64,000 bases of DNA, from contig JAJEKV010000034.1 in the NCBI GenBank assembly GCA_021234155.1, positions 3,901,491-3,965,490 on the forward strand, read 5' to 3'. The DNA comes from Isoetes taiwanensis. Taxonomy: Eukaryota; Streptophyta; Lycopodiopsida; Isoetales; Isoetaceae. Position 1 is the first letter of the stretch. Each line of letters begins with the position of its first letter. Shown here piece after piece: positions 1 to 11,727 of this stretch. Position numbers and translations under genes: made by a program. The notes beneath the pieces were generated by a model. It had not been told where the DNA came from. It ran no database searches and saw only the letters and a list, made by a program, of their open reading frames with translations.

Positions 1-1130
1 ATGGTAATACAATTCTTCGGCCAATAACACTTGCATCATCTCCCTCAAAGTCTATAATACCCTGCGACTTGTCTTTTCGAATGGTGTATTGATTCGACAC
101 AACGAATTGTAGTGTTTCTTGTTCCATATTCGCAAACATATCACAAATATATTCTTGAAACAATCGGCTAGCTATGTGAGGGGAGATGCATGACCATGAT
201 GCATGAACAGATGATATCTGTAGTACTCCATAATAATTACTTCCTTTGCACCACTCCATCCATGAGGTATTTTACGATGCCATCCATCTGTACCATAGGA
301 AAGAAGTAGCACAAAGTGCAATGGATCATATGCCGAGTGATATGCATCTATAAACTTCAAGCCATTATCCTTAGAGTGTATAATAATGTCTCTTTGACCA
401 TCTTCACTTATCATCAATAGGCATTAAATAGCCACATCATTTGCAGTTGAAGCATTATATTGCCTTCTCAGAGGATTTTACACATTGCAAGAAGGTATAC
501 GCAAACAGATATTCATGTCTGGATGAATATGCGTAATTTGTGCCGCACTCAAAAATATGCTAACAAATGGATTATGCTCTGTCATAAAGGCCTGCAATTG
601 CACCACTATTTCTTGCCTCAATCCATCAAAAATGGACAGCCTACGTTCAACTTGCATGTCATTACCATCCATGATGTATATTTGTGCAAATTTGCATGCT
701 CTTGATGCCCTTGCGGTGGCAACCATGTTTCCATCTTATGGCACATGAGGCCACTGGCTCTAAAAGTATAAGTCCCACCAATAGCATTTGACAGCGCCTC
801 ATCAATTTTCACATTCATTGAGGCAAATGAAAGTGATCACCCAAACTATTTATTTTCGTATATAGATCAAACAATGCCTGTGGTGGTTTTGGAATCAATC
901 GTAACTTAATATTTCCATTTGCACATGCTCGACATATATTCGTAAACCAGGGCTCTGCTATCCATTGCATAGCTCCACAATACAAACATCTATAATCCAT
1001 GTTACCAAGGTCATGAGGACGAGGTAAATTCCACGTCCATGCTATCTTATTGAAACCGCATTTACTAGTGAGACGTTCTCTAGAACCAATAAGAGTATCG
1101 TAATTCAACCTCACAACTGTATGCTTTGCC
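1..1130 (-). pseudogene. Helitron replicase N-terminal region, decayed
   Basis: Read on the minus strand from about 1114 down to the window edge, the translation follows the Helitron_like_N order: a cysteine-pair segment (CLYCGAMQWIAEPW, then CRAC), an LPP-containing block (TWLPPQG), a block with QIYIMDG and QVERRLSIFDGL, EHNPFV, then RDIIIHSKD, YDPLHFVLL and GWH. This domain precedes the HUH replicase and helicase of plant Helitrons. The reading frame shifts near 815-830 and near 700-725 and has in-frame stops at 478-480 and 424-426, so it is a pseudogene. The Rep and helicase parts, if present, lie outside the window to the left. Family assignment is from motif order; the element boundaries are not visible. 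Confidence 0.8.
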
Positions 1131-1800
1131 TATCTTTTTTGATCCATATGTCTTCTCTTCTAACTATTGCTCTCAGCTTCAGGTGTCACATAGGATGGGT
1201 TATCCTCTATTGTTGTAGACAATTGCCCAAGATTTACCAATCCTGTATCATTATTACATTGTAACCTCAAGGACCTACACTTTGCCGCTCTTCTGCACTG
1301 CATGCGTCTCCTTCTCTGAGTATTACTTCCTTTTTCAAGTGCCTTATAGAAAGGATTACTCGCTATTGGCCAACATGAACTATCTCCTCAGCATTCGCAT
1401 CATATTCTAACCTCAAGGCTTTAGTCTTAGCAACACGCTTACATGTCAAACGTCTCTTTCGAGCAAATCTACTTTCATCGACGAGCGTCTTATATGAGGG
1501 GTTGTTGGCAACAGTAGGTGGCATTCTTTTGTAAGATATCCCCATATCTAGTCTACTTGATCAGAGGGGCATTCGCTTTGACATGATTGTCTCCCCAATT
1601 GCTGACGCATTGGATGATTGTGCAACATGAACTATCTTTTCAGCATTCACGTCATATTCTAACCCCAAGGCTTTAGCCTCTGCAACGTGCTTACGTGTGA
1701 AACGTCTCTTTCTAGCAGACCTACTTTCACTGATGGGCGTCATATATGAGGAGTTATTGGCCACAATGGGTGGCATCTTCTTGTAAGATCTCCCCATATG
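1100..1800 (-). repeat. Four degenerate tandem ~84-residue basic repeats upstream of the Helitron domain
   Basis: On the minus strand the same pattern recurs four times: an NPSY-like block (NNSSY, NNPSY, SNPFY, DNPSY), about ten residues, a basic block such as ARKRR or QRRRR, then an R.AK...LRLEYD-like segment. The two best copies begin at 1797 and 1545, exactly 252 bp apart and in one frame, separated by a stop at 1561-1563. The third (about 1370-1215) and fourth (about 1213-1100) are more diverged; the fourth runs straight into the Helitron cysteine block, so the repeats look like an N-terminal extension of that protein. Helitron N termini often carry basic R/K-rich stretches; a periodic array like this is less usual. 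Confidence 0.65.
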
Positions 1801-2198
1801 AGTCTCTGATTGTGTAACCCTATTTCCATTTAAGCATTTTCCACAAAAATACCCTCCTATTATATATGTGATTAAGCAATATCCACCACATTCAATAGCA
1901 TGCACAATTAACCTAAAGGAAGGAAGACTCACTATTAACGTAGAACTAACAGCAAACGTAGAAGTAAAAAGTTCTCCTGTAAACATAGTGGCACAATATT
2001 TGAGATCCACTATTAAAAAAAAAGTTACAACTAAAGTAAAGACCGGTTTAAGAATATGCAAGGTAGTTTTCCTTCTCTCCAAATCAATAAAAATAATTTG
2101 CAATTGCAATGCCAAGATACATATAAATATAATTTGGCATTCTCTTTTGTGCCACATAATCTTTATTATTTGGCATTCGTTTTTGTGCCACATAATCA
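1801..2198. other. AT-rich spacer with a 36-bp tandem duplication
   Basis: No gene recognised. Positions 2132-2197 contain two copies of a 36-bp unit with the core TTGTGCCACATAATC. An open frame on the minus strand (to 2199) extends upstream of the basic repeats but looks like low-complexity leader sequence. Confidence 0.4.
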
Positions 2199-2582
2199 CA
2201 AACCATTACATTACACGCCTTAAAATTAAATTCCCCCTTAAACCCCCTTTCGTTTGGGTGCATATTCACACGGGGGGTGACTCCGGGCAACGAGAGCTGT
2301 TGGATAGGCATATTCACCCCTTATTCCTTAATCTACACCGTACACAAAGTTCCTCATTTGTGGGGTATGGATATATAGAATTTGTTATACTGTATAACAA
2401 GATTTGTAGAATACTATAAGATTTCAGGCAATATACTATATGGTGTTGATTTTGTACGTATAAAACATAATTACAGGGGCTCTCGCTGCCCTCGTCACCC
2501 CCAGGTGAATATGCACCCAAACGAAAGGGGTTTAAGGGGAATTTAATTTTAAGCGTAATGTAATGGTTTGTGTTATAGGTTA
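2199..2582. mobile_element. Miniature inverted-repeat element, family 1, copy 1
   Basis: Long imperfect terminal inverted repeats: the left arm starts CACAAACCATTACATTA and continues through CCCCCTTAAACCCCC and TTTGGGTGCATATTCAC; the right arm (about 2494-2582) is its reverse complement. About 200 bp of unique interior includes GGGCAACGAGAGCTG. Two further copies lie at 15,327-15,745 (interior inverted) and 28,163-28,610. A short GC hairpin (GCCCCTTCGGGGC) lies just beyond the right arm at about 2593-2606; a similar hairpin accompanies the other copies, so the true element may extend past the long TIRs. No coding capacity. Superfamily not determined. Confidence 0.75.
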
Positions 2583-4380
2583 AAAATTTTTGCCCCTTCG
2601 GGGCTAAAAACAAACACAAATCATTACATTATACAAAAACAAAATGATATTATAAGGGGGATTTTTGTTTAGAAGTATTGGGTATAATGGTTTATGTAAA
2701 TTAGTATTAATGGTTGTTACATGCTAGTTGTTACATTAGAAAAAAATTGGGCCCTTAGGACCCTAACAAAAAAGCAATATGTAGGCCAAGAAATAGGATA
2801 ATATATCATATTATGATAAAATATGTGTAACTATTAGCTAGAAAGTAGACAAGAAAAAATATCTTTGAGATGAGAAGCAACTAGAAACAAAGGCAACTTT
2901 AGTGATGTCGTTACTGAGAAAGAAATATGCATTCTTATCTTTGCCAAACAAATGTATCGGGTTTGAAGCCACAATGTGAATATACATATTTGCCAAACAA
3001 ATGTATCGGGTTTGAAGCGACAATGTGAATATACATAGTAACAATATGTTTGGAATATTGGAATGCCAAAGCATATTTGTCCATAATTTGTACTGCAAAG
3101 GGTTCATATCACAATCAAGAGGACATGGCATAGGTGCCGATGATGAGCGGAAGTTAATAGCATGAGCATCTCTAGCATCGTCAGCATGTCTGCACCTCTC
3201 CAGCATCGCCAATATATTTGCTTCTCATAGAGACATGAAGAAATGCAAAAAATCAAACATTAAAAGCTTCATATCTCAACTTTAGAAGGCAGGCCACAGA
3301 TATGTGACAAAGACAAGGACATATTTTCACTGACAAGGAAAAGATGCGCGGGGATTTATCAACAAGTCCATTTCTTATATATTCTCTCAAGTCTAGGTAT
3401 GGACTTGAACTTCCTAGCGCATCAGAAAAGGAAAGAGTTTTGTAGAAAATTGATCGGGGATCGGTGCAAAGAGGTAAAGAAACTTGGAGAAATGCGGACT
3501 TGAATTCGGGAGTTTGTAGCTTCCCAAGGCATCTAGGATAGCATAGAATATTAAAAGAAGGTATGACAAACATTTCACATTGAATCTGTTTTTTGGGGCG
3601 TAATATTTTTCTCGAGTAAAGAGATCTGCGGGATATAAAAAGAGATAGGTACTATCGGCACTACCGGGATGCTTGCTGGGAGTATTATCTACAAATGGCA
3701 ATCAAAATTACCGCTTTAGTTGCAGCACACATCTTTGTTTGACTAAATACTTTGATGTTGCAAAGACACAATCTTTCGGTCTGCTTTGATGTTGCATGTT
3801 GCCATTAAACAGATGCGAAATCAAACCCCCGAACCATAATCGTGGAAAAAAAGCAATATAAACATGTAGCATAATAAATCTGCTTGGTGCCTTTTGTCAC
3901 CGAACACAAAAGCATACCGTCAGAAGCATAGGAATTGGAACCCCAAGTTGAAGGCCCAAAGGAATACCTGAATTGCTTGTAGGAGCCGATTAAATGCGCG
4001 CTTAACCTTGTTAAATTGGTTCGTGAGGGAGCCTAAGGGAATTTCGGAGGGGCTGCCTTCCATGGAAAAAAAACCGTATGAAAACTGCCTTGCCGAACTC
4101 GAAGCCAGCCAAAAACAAGGAATAATTGGAAATGCAAATTCCGACAAATTCTTCCAGTTCGAGATGTCCGGCCCAACTGTAACACAAGCGATTTGGATGA
4201 ATCCCAACGACCCAACAGCCTCAAAGTTGCCAATTATCGACCCATCAGACCCATCGATGCACTGCGATAACCGCAAACCCTAATATCAGGAACCCTTAAT
4301 ATTAACCTAACATTTAAAACCTAAAAAAAAAAAACATGCAAACAATAAAAGCCTTACAACCACACGATTTTCCCTCCTCT
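2583..4380. other. Non-coding, with one 49-bp tandem duplication
   Basis: Positions 2941-3038 are two copies of a 49-bp unit containing AATGTATCGGGTTTGAAG, differing at one base. A second GC hairpin (GGGCCCTTAGGACCC) occurs near 2749. Open frames at 3920-4283 on both strands show no recognisable domain. I see no supported gene. Confidence 0.4.
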
Positions 4381-4530
4381 TTAAAATCAATGGCTAGCAA
4401 ATGTGTGCACTCTAGAAATACCATTTAGTACGTCCACGTGAATACGCCCGTGAAATCATATGAAAACCATGCCAAAAAGCGTATAAAATCACAAAAAAAA
4501 ACCCCTGTTATAATGCTACATATTCATTGC
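4381..4530 (+). repeat. Dispersed ~140-bp repeat (family R2), copy 1
   Basis: Shares an ordered set of blocks with 29,488-29,630 (same strand) and 11,606-11,727 (opposite strand): AATGGCT, GCACTCTAGA, TTAGTACGTCC-like, AAATCATA, AAAAGCGTATAAAATCACA and CCCCTGTTATAATGCTACAT. The copy at 29,630 ends exactly where an insertion in a transposase gene ends, so this segment is probably one terminus of a mobile element. Confidence 0.6.
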
Positions 4531-7036
4531 TATCACATGCCTTATGGCATAATAGAATTTCAAGTTAAACCTTTAAATTTAATGGTCGATATGCATATGC
4601 AAGAATAAGTGCCAAGATATACATCTTTATCAGTAAAGAACATATCTAAACCATTTTGTACCATGTACTCCGTGTGCAAAATAGCATCCATGGCATTCGT
4701 AAACTTTTGAACGCAAATATATATGTGTTTACGAAACATACTATCTAAGAGACTGATGAATTTATCAACGTCTAATTGAATCGTAGATGTTTGAGATAGT
4801 GGCAACCCAAGCGACTTCTGAACTCCATACCATTATGCAAAAATTCTCGCAGCCCATAGCAAACTATCAATTTTGGCTAACTTTGAAACTTTCTCTCGAT
4901 TTGGTGATGTTGAGGATTCATCCTCAATCTCTAACATAATTTCCTCAAGGTCCTCATAGTTATTCAAGTATTAAACATATTTATCAAGCTCATTGCCAAA
5001 GGGAAATCATGCCTATCCTCAAAAAGTTTGGCAATCAATCTTGAGTAGGAATCCCACTCAACGTTGATCACTACCATCTACATTGGTTTGAATAACATCA
5101 TTAGTTTATGTTATCTACTATTTATATTATTGTAAATCATGTTAAAGAATATTGCTAAATTTAGAGTATAAATTTAGATGCATGGTGCTTGCAATTGCTT
5201 GTAGATAATATGCAATCACAAACCTTATAGCTTAGAGTATAAATTTAGATGCTTGGAATTTAGATGCTTGGTGCTTGCAACTATTCAAAGATAATATGCA
5301 ACTGTTCTTGGGTGATTGTGTAGTTTGTTTATTTTGAATTGTTATCTATCTAATCTAATATACTTATGCATAACTACAATAAATGCCCAACCATTTTCCA
5401 AGAGACATATTGTCTAAAAATGATTATAGTGAATCTTTCTACTTTATGGTTGTTTGATGGAAATATATGCAGTTTTAAACTGAGAAGGAACACATGTTAT
5501 AAACTTAACATTAGATAAGGCAAAGAAGATATAAACTTAAGAGTAGATAAGGCAAAGAAGAAGACAAATTTGAATATATGTGATGTTTTCAGCTATAATG
5601 TAAAAATTGATATAACCTGACTTCAAAGTGCTTGTTTCACACAAACTTCAAATCCTTGTGCTCCTAGTTCAACCTGGAATCATAATCAAGATGCATGAAT
5701 TACTGACATGCTAGAATATCACAGAAATTACATATTTGTATATTAACTTAATCAATAACATACGTCCAACATTAAATTTCCTCTGATATATTGCGTCATC
5801 CAGAGCTACTGTAACGTACCAGCAAGAATGCTTGTATGATTAGACCTACATTCATCTTTAACACATTATCTATCCACACTTTGTCTAGTTAGGAATGCAT
5901 TAGAAGAATTTGATATTTTGTTTTGAAGAATGTGGCAAGTTCACGTTGATATAAAGTTATATTTATACACGAATTTAGCGCCGGCGGAGCCGGGGCCCTG
6001 TGTACGCCTGGGGAAAAAACCCCCAAGTGCTGCACAAAGTGTTCCATAACACCACACGATAACAGAATATCATAAGAGGAGAGTGTTGCTTGCATGCAGC
6101 ATCTATAGGAGCAATGAAAATGAAGAATTATATATGTTGTTTTTGGCTAACCCGAGCCTGGCCAAGCATGCGGCCGAGCCTGGGTCCTTGTAGATAGCTT
6201 TAGCCGGGATGTCGCCGAGAAGACTGCCGCTGCCGCTGCCCTCGCCCACGCACACTGTCATCGCCGGAGGAGATTGCAAAGCTATCCAAAGAAGACCCAA
6301 ACAATCTCTATCGTCAAAGACATACCGAACAAATCTTTGTCGTCTGAGTGTCACAAAGTGTCACAAAAACCCTAACTAATCCCAGACAATCGCAACTACC
6401 TATATAGAATATTTTATAGCATATTATATTCAAAACAAATCGACGCCTTCTATACGTCACTCCACCCTCCAACAAGAGGGTTGCCCCCTACGGCAACCCA
6501 AAAACGTGTGGAAAAATAAAATGCCCGGAAACACCAAAATTTTGCGTTATCGGCCGGCCGAAAAAAGAGTTACACCCTAAAATAAAAAACTTTTTAAGTA
6601 GATATACTAGTAAACGTGTGCCCTGCATTGTCGAGCTAATGTCTTGACTTGTGTTATTTCTTGGCATTTAACAAAATAAGCTCAAATGTCCAAATCATGA
6701 GCTAGTAAATGTGTGTACGACAATTTATCAGTCCGTGAACAAAATGAGCTCAAATTTTCAAATCATCTAGCCTTCCAAAAATGCGAAAAAAACTCCAATA
6801 ATAGCACCATTGATGTAATGCATTTTGTTAAATTGCTCGAAAAGCTCTGAAACATTTGGGACCTTTGAAAGCCCTCAACACATATGTTGAGTTCCATCCT
6901 GCGGTATTAAGCAACTTGTAGTTCCAGGCTCTTCAAAATCTAGAAGTTATTATTGCGCATAATAACAAAGAGATCTATCATTTCATAATATAGAAGAGTT
7001 GCATTTCTCTACCATTTCTAATCCAGTAAACCAAGC
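4531..7036. other. Non-coding AT-rich sequence
   Basis: No domain recognised. A short GC-rich stretch at about 6150-6290 is open on the minus strand (to 6354) and could be a first exon, but nothing supports this beyond composition. Confidence 0.3.
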
Positions 7037-7040
7037 CTAG

Positions 7041-7268
7041 CCTTGCTAGGCAAAGTTGGGAACCTATTAATGAACTTCCTCAACTTAATCTATAAGTTTC
7101 ATAATAAATATTAGAAGATATTGACCGCATGTTCTTAGTGATAATTCCAGTTAGCCTTGCTAGGCAAAGTTGGAAACCTATTAATGAACTTCCTCAAGTT
7201 AATCTATAAGTTTCATCATAAACATTAGAAGATATTGACCGCATGTTCTTAGTGATAATTCCCGTTAG
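7041..7268. repeat. Tandem duplication, 114-bp unit, two copies
   Basis: CCTTGCTAGGCAAAGTTGG occurs at 7041 and again at 7155; the following ~95 bp match with only a few substitutions. The unit is non-coding. Confidence 0.85.
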
Positions 7269-8697
7269 GCAAATTTTACATATTCTCACCTCATTACAAA
7301 AGGGTATAGGGTATTCTTGAATAAAGGTTTTCTCAATACGTTGTTTTGCTACTAGAGAAGATAGTGCATAGTCATTCTCTCAAAGGCTTCTAATTCGGAA
7401 AGCGTTAAAAGAGATTATTTAACTTGTCTGAACATATATAAAGATTATAGGGACGATTCTTTGGCATATTCTTCGTCATCGAGGCACTCATCTCGCCCGT
7501 CCATTGAATCAATCTTTTTAATTTGGGATTTTCAGGTTTGGCTAAAAACTTTTTTGGAATTTTTTTTTAATTGATTTTCTATGATTTTGGGGGTTTTGGT
7601 GGCCGGGAAAACTTACCCGATTACCAAAAATCGTAGAAGTTTGTCTATGATTTTTTCTTTTGGAATTTCCACTCAAGGGCATGCCACAGAGGAGCTCGCA
7701 TGCATTGCCGTGGCATCCATGACTGCTCTTCTAAAATTGGAGTACGCCAGTATGCATTTCTTAAGCTCCAGGTGTAAGAATGCATCTTCTGAAACTGTGG
7801 ATAACTGTGTTTTGGATTATTTTTTATTTTCCTCCTTATCTAATTCTTTCATTTTGATGCCACGACATGGAAGCTGCATCGTTGTCTAATGCTCCAGTTG
7901 ATCCGATGAACTATAGTTTTGCTCCAAGCGAAGGCCATTCAGGAATAAATTTTGCCGTATAGCTCCACATTTTCTGCATCAGATCTTAGCTCTATTTCAA
8001 CAAACATGTACGTCGATTTGCACGTCAATTGTTCTATTGTTCTAAATTAGAAAACGAGGTAACATCATTCACTATTATCAGTTGGTCCCACTGATTCTTA
8101 GAATGCATGAAAAAGTTTGTGATTTGTGACATCTCTGTTTGAAGTCTAATTGCCTTACTTCTCAGCCTTTTCAATATTGTGGAATTCATGATTCACATTA
8201 TTGAAGAACTTTATGCAGATGCCTTATCTGTTCTACTTGAGAACCATGTTAGCTAGATAGCAAGAAAGAGGGATGTTGACTGTTGCAATTTGGATGAAAT
8301 TTGATGATGCCCACATTCAGTAAATAGAAGCTTGATGAAATGATCATTTAGATTTGCATCTCCATTTCTTGGAAGCTCTGATTACTTTGGCCTTGCAGAT
8401 TCTAAGCACCGCTTTCTTACCCATTCACATGTAGAACATGTAGGATGACCTGGGGTTCTTCTATTCTATTTCACCATATATGTTATGATGTTATGGATAA
8501 GAGATAATATAGTCTTGCTGAGGGAAAGCACCTTCAAACGATCTATAATTGGCCCTATAATTGGCTCCATACAGAAGTTTTGCTTGCTTTTATGTCTACT
8601 TTATGTTTGAAACACCTACTTCAAAGAATGCATACGAAGTTTCATCCTATACTGGCATTACGTTGTCTCAAGTGTTTATCAACGACACGGTTTGCAG
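7269..8697. other. Non-coding or intronic sequence
   Basis: The open frame at 7581-7889 has no recognisable domain. This stretch lies upstream of the mitochondrial-carrier fragment and may contain earlier exons or intron remains of that gene; I could not identify any. Confidence 0.3.
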
Positions 8698-8965
8698 GTC
8701 TACCACGGATTAGGTGAGGAACTTACCTATCATGTTATCTTAATATAGATATTTAATTTACAGTCTTTGATATTGTTACAGGGCCAAGGCTCTATGGTAT
8801 ATTATCATATGCAGGATTGAAGCTTTATGTTTATGAAACTTTGAAGCGATACTTGACTACTGCACAAGACTCCATTATCTCTTACATTGGGATGTGGTGC
8901 ATTAGTAGGATTGATTGGTCAAGTCTTTACTTACCGTCTTGATGTCCACGTGTTACTTTTAGGCT
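8698..8965 (+). pseudogene. Mitochondrial carrier protein gene fragment (third repeat)
   Basis: Two exon-like pieces flank a 68-bp GT-AG intron (8714-8781). Exon 8698-8713 gives VYHGL, and the next exon gives GPRLYGILSYAGLKLYVYE, matching the end of repeat 2 in plant CoA/adenine-nucleotide type mitochondrial carriers. After a shift of reading frame near 8875 it continues LGCGALVGLIGQVFTYRLDV, the start of repeat 3. The family signature PxDxx[KR] is damaged here: the proline is replaced by arginine and the basic residue after the aspartate is missing. The frameshift and damaged signature suggest a pseudogene fragment. No other exons were found. Function in the parent gene would be solute transport across the inner mitochondrial membrane. 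Confidence 0.7.
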
Positions 8966-11605
8966 ATATGGTTCTTGATTGCTATGTTTGAAGAGTTAAC
9001 GAAGCAGAGGAAGAAGAATTAAAGAAGTAGAGCCATTTTGCCAGTTACTTTTAGCCTGATGGTTCTTAATTACTATGTTCTTCCCTTGCAAACTCATTTC
9101 TAACAGGAAGCGTATCTATATTCTTAAATATCTTTTGAGGGGATTTAGATTGAAGAATGGACGAAATAGAGGTTGAAGAATCAAAGAAATAAAGGTATGG
9201 AGTTTGGCTTTTATCTTAGCTGGTTCTTGATTGTGTCTTGCAAAATTAGGACTTTGTGTTTATATAGGAATCAAAGAAGAACAGAGGATCTCCTATTCCT
9301 TTAACATAATAGGGATGGATTTTATGTTCTATCCTATTTGTGAATAAATTTTCATGGATTTCTTGCAAATTGCAATGCTTGCTTAGGATAGACATGAAAT
9401 TTGTATGGCCTGTCCTATATGTGAATAAAATTTAATGGATTTCCTACAAATTGCAATGCTTGCTTAGTATGGTCATGAAATCTGCGACACATAGCTATAT
9501 GGATATCTCAGCATGGTAGCCATCACAACAACTAGCTTATGAATATCTTAACGTTGCCAACAACAATATGTATTTACTTATTCTATTTCATTTTTTTTGC
9601 ATTCATGTCCTCTGTTGCTTATAGTTTTGTACATTTTTATGCAGGTAAATGTTTATCTTGAGGGTTACAGTTCCCATCTCAATTTCATTTGCTTACCATA
9701 CATCCAGTATATGCTATCCGCACATGCAGCTACAAATTATTTCCAAAGAGCATACATGTTCCATTTAGCGTGCGGCATGCAGATATGCCATGTTTCTCTG
9801 CACTGCTGGGAGGACCTCAATTCAGATGGAGGCATTTTAGTCAACTGTTGAACAACCTGAGAAGGAATAACTGGGAAGGCATTTCAGCGAACTATTGAAC
9901 AACCTGAGTTCAATCATTTAGGTAAGATCTACGTATCATCAAAAATCATAGAAGGCACTGCAGTTTCATGCAAAAGCTCAAAGTTTTCAATAAAGCATCT
10001 CAGAAGTTATATGCAGTTGATCAATACATGAACGTTCTCTTATTTTCTGCAGTGTCCTCAAATGCAGCTATGAAGTATTTTCGAAGAACATACATGCATA
10101 TCCCATAGAGGTTGCAGCACGCAGATATATTCTATTTGCATGCTTATCAATGAAGACTTTCAAAAAAATACAAGGTACTGTAGTCTCATGCACATCATTA
10201 ATATTGCATAAGACAACTTAGAAGTTACATGCAGTGCATGACAATAATTATATTGAATCTAATCTATGTTACCATGAGGTATGTTCTTGACATTCATTGT
10301 TGGTGTATAGGTATTTCATTTGGAGCCCCGATTACTGTTGAGGGTTAAGATTGATTTTTGATATTGCTGGGGCCAATCGTTGAAATGGTTAAAATGTATT
10401 TATAGTCCCTGGTCCATATACGCAGACGGTGAGATCCATGACTTTAATTCCATTCTCAGAGTTCCCCCAATAAGGGACCAATTAATATACATCTAAATGA
10501 GAAAATTCCAGTGGCTGCTATTAGAGATAATTCTAGATGTCTATCAATATGCATTATTAGCACTTCCTTTGTAGGAATTTCACGATTTTTTCATTTACTG
10601 ATGTTCAATTAAGTAGGTTCATATGAATTATGACATTCATCTGCCCACATGAACTGTGACACTCATGCTAACATTTCTTCATTGGGTACATTGTGTATAG
10701 ACAAGCATTTAACCTTGACACGAAGCACCTAAACTGTGACATTCATGTGCACACATGAACTGCGACATTGGCAATGTTTCTTCGTTGAGTATATCATGTA
10801 TATACAAGCATTTGAACTTGGCTTGAACTCTATGTGCAGGATCCGGTACCAAACTTGCTGAACATTAGTTTTCAAGACTGTAAATAAGCTGTTGAAATGT
10901 AGAATATTAATTTGTAAAGTACCATTGTTTCTTAATTCTAATTATTATCAATGGGATAAGTTGTAAATATACATGGTAAGGCTCACTGTACAAACATAGT
11001 GGTTTCGAACAAAGACTAGGTCAAATGACTATGGTAACTACATAGTCTATTGTTGACATTTACGGATTTGGGCAGCATAGGGTATAATACACCCATCTTA
11101 GTCCACGCTAACTACGAAGCCTATGGATAATGATTGGATGCACTAACATGCATAGAATTGGGTAGTATAGCATATAATACCTAAACTCATTGAATGTAGT
11201 CGATTGTGCTACATGTTACAAAAAAAAGGGGCAACGCTCAAAGTGGAAGTTTGATATAGTTACAGGTTGGATAGGGGAACATAGTGCTAATAAGCACGGT
11301 AACACCAAGGGAAGAGAATAATATGGCACTAAGGTGATGAGATAGCCATAAGAGCACCTAAAATATTATGTTTTCGCGAAAGAACAATAATTAGGGGTGT
11401 TGAGGCCCTCAAGCATTACTATTATTGGGTAGTTCAATGTTTGATGGCCACATGTGATATGGTGGTACTATATTTGGGTAAGGTTCACTACTGCCATCAT
11501 ATGAAAAAAAAGCATATTAATTTTAATTTTGTCACTAAAGAAAACACAGAGATTCTACCTACTAGAACATATGCCGACTGATGTCGAGTATTTTTATGAA
11601 TGTGT
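8966..11605. other. Non-coding AT-rich sequence with short duplications
   Basis: Positions about 9322-9484 hold two copies of an ~81-bp unit with the shared core CAAATTGCAATGCTTGCTTA. A diverged partial duplication links about 9725-9790 with 10,065-10,130 (both contain ATGCAGCTA followed by AT-rich sequence and GCAGATAT). No gene supported. Confidence 0.4.
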
Positions 11606-11727
11606 AATATATAGCATAATAACAGGGGGTTTTTTTTGTAATTTTATACGTTTTTCTCTATGGTTTTTATATGATTTGAAGGCCGTATTTTTGGGACGTA
11701 CTAATGCGTACATCTAGAGTGCGCTTA
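11606..11727 (-). repeat. Dispersed repeat family R2, copy 2 (inverted)
   Basis: Reverse complement contains GCACTCTAGATGTACGCATT, TTAGTACGTCC, AAATCATAT and CCCCCTGTTATTATGCTA in the same order as the copies at 4381 and 29,488. Confidence 0.65.

Noticed and set aside
3920-4283. Overlapping open frames on both strands
   Set aside because: No recognisable domain, no splice or promoter evidence; likely chance.
7581-7889. 102-residue plus-strand ORF
   Set aside because: No domain, low-complexity flanks and no support beyond being open.
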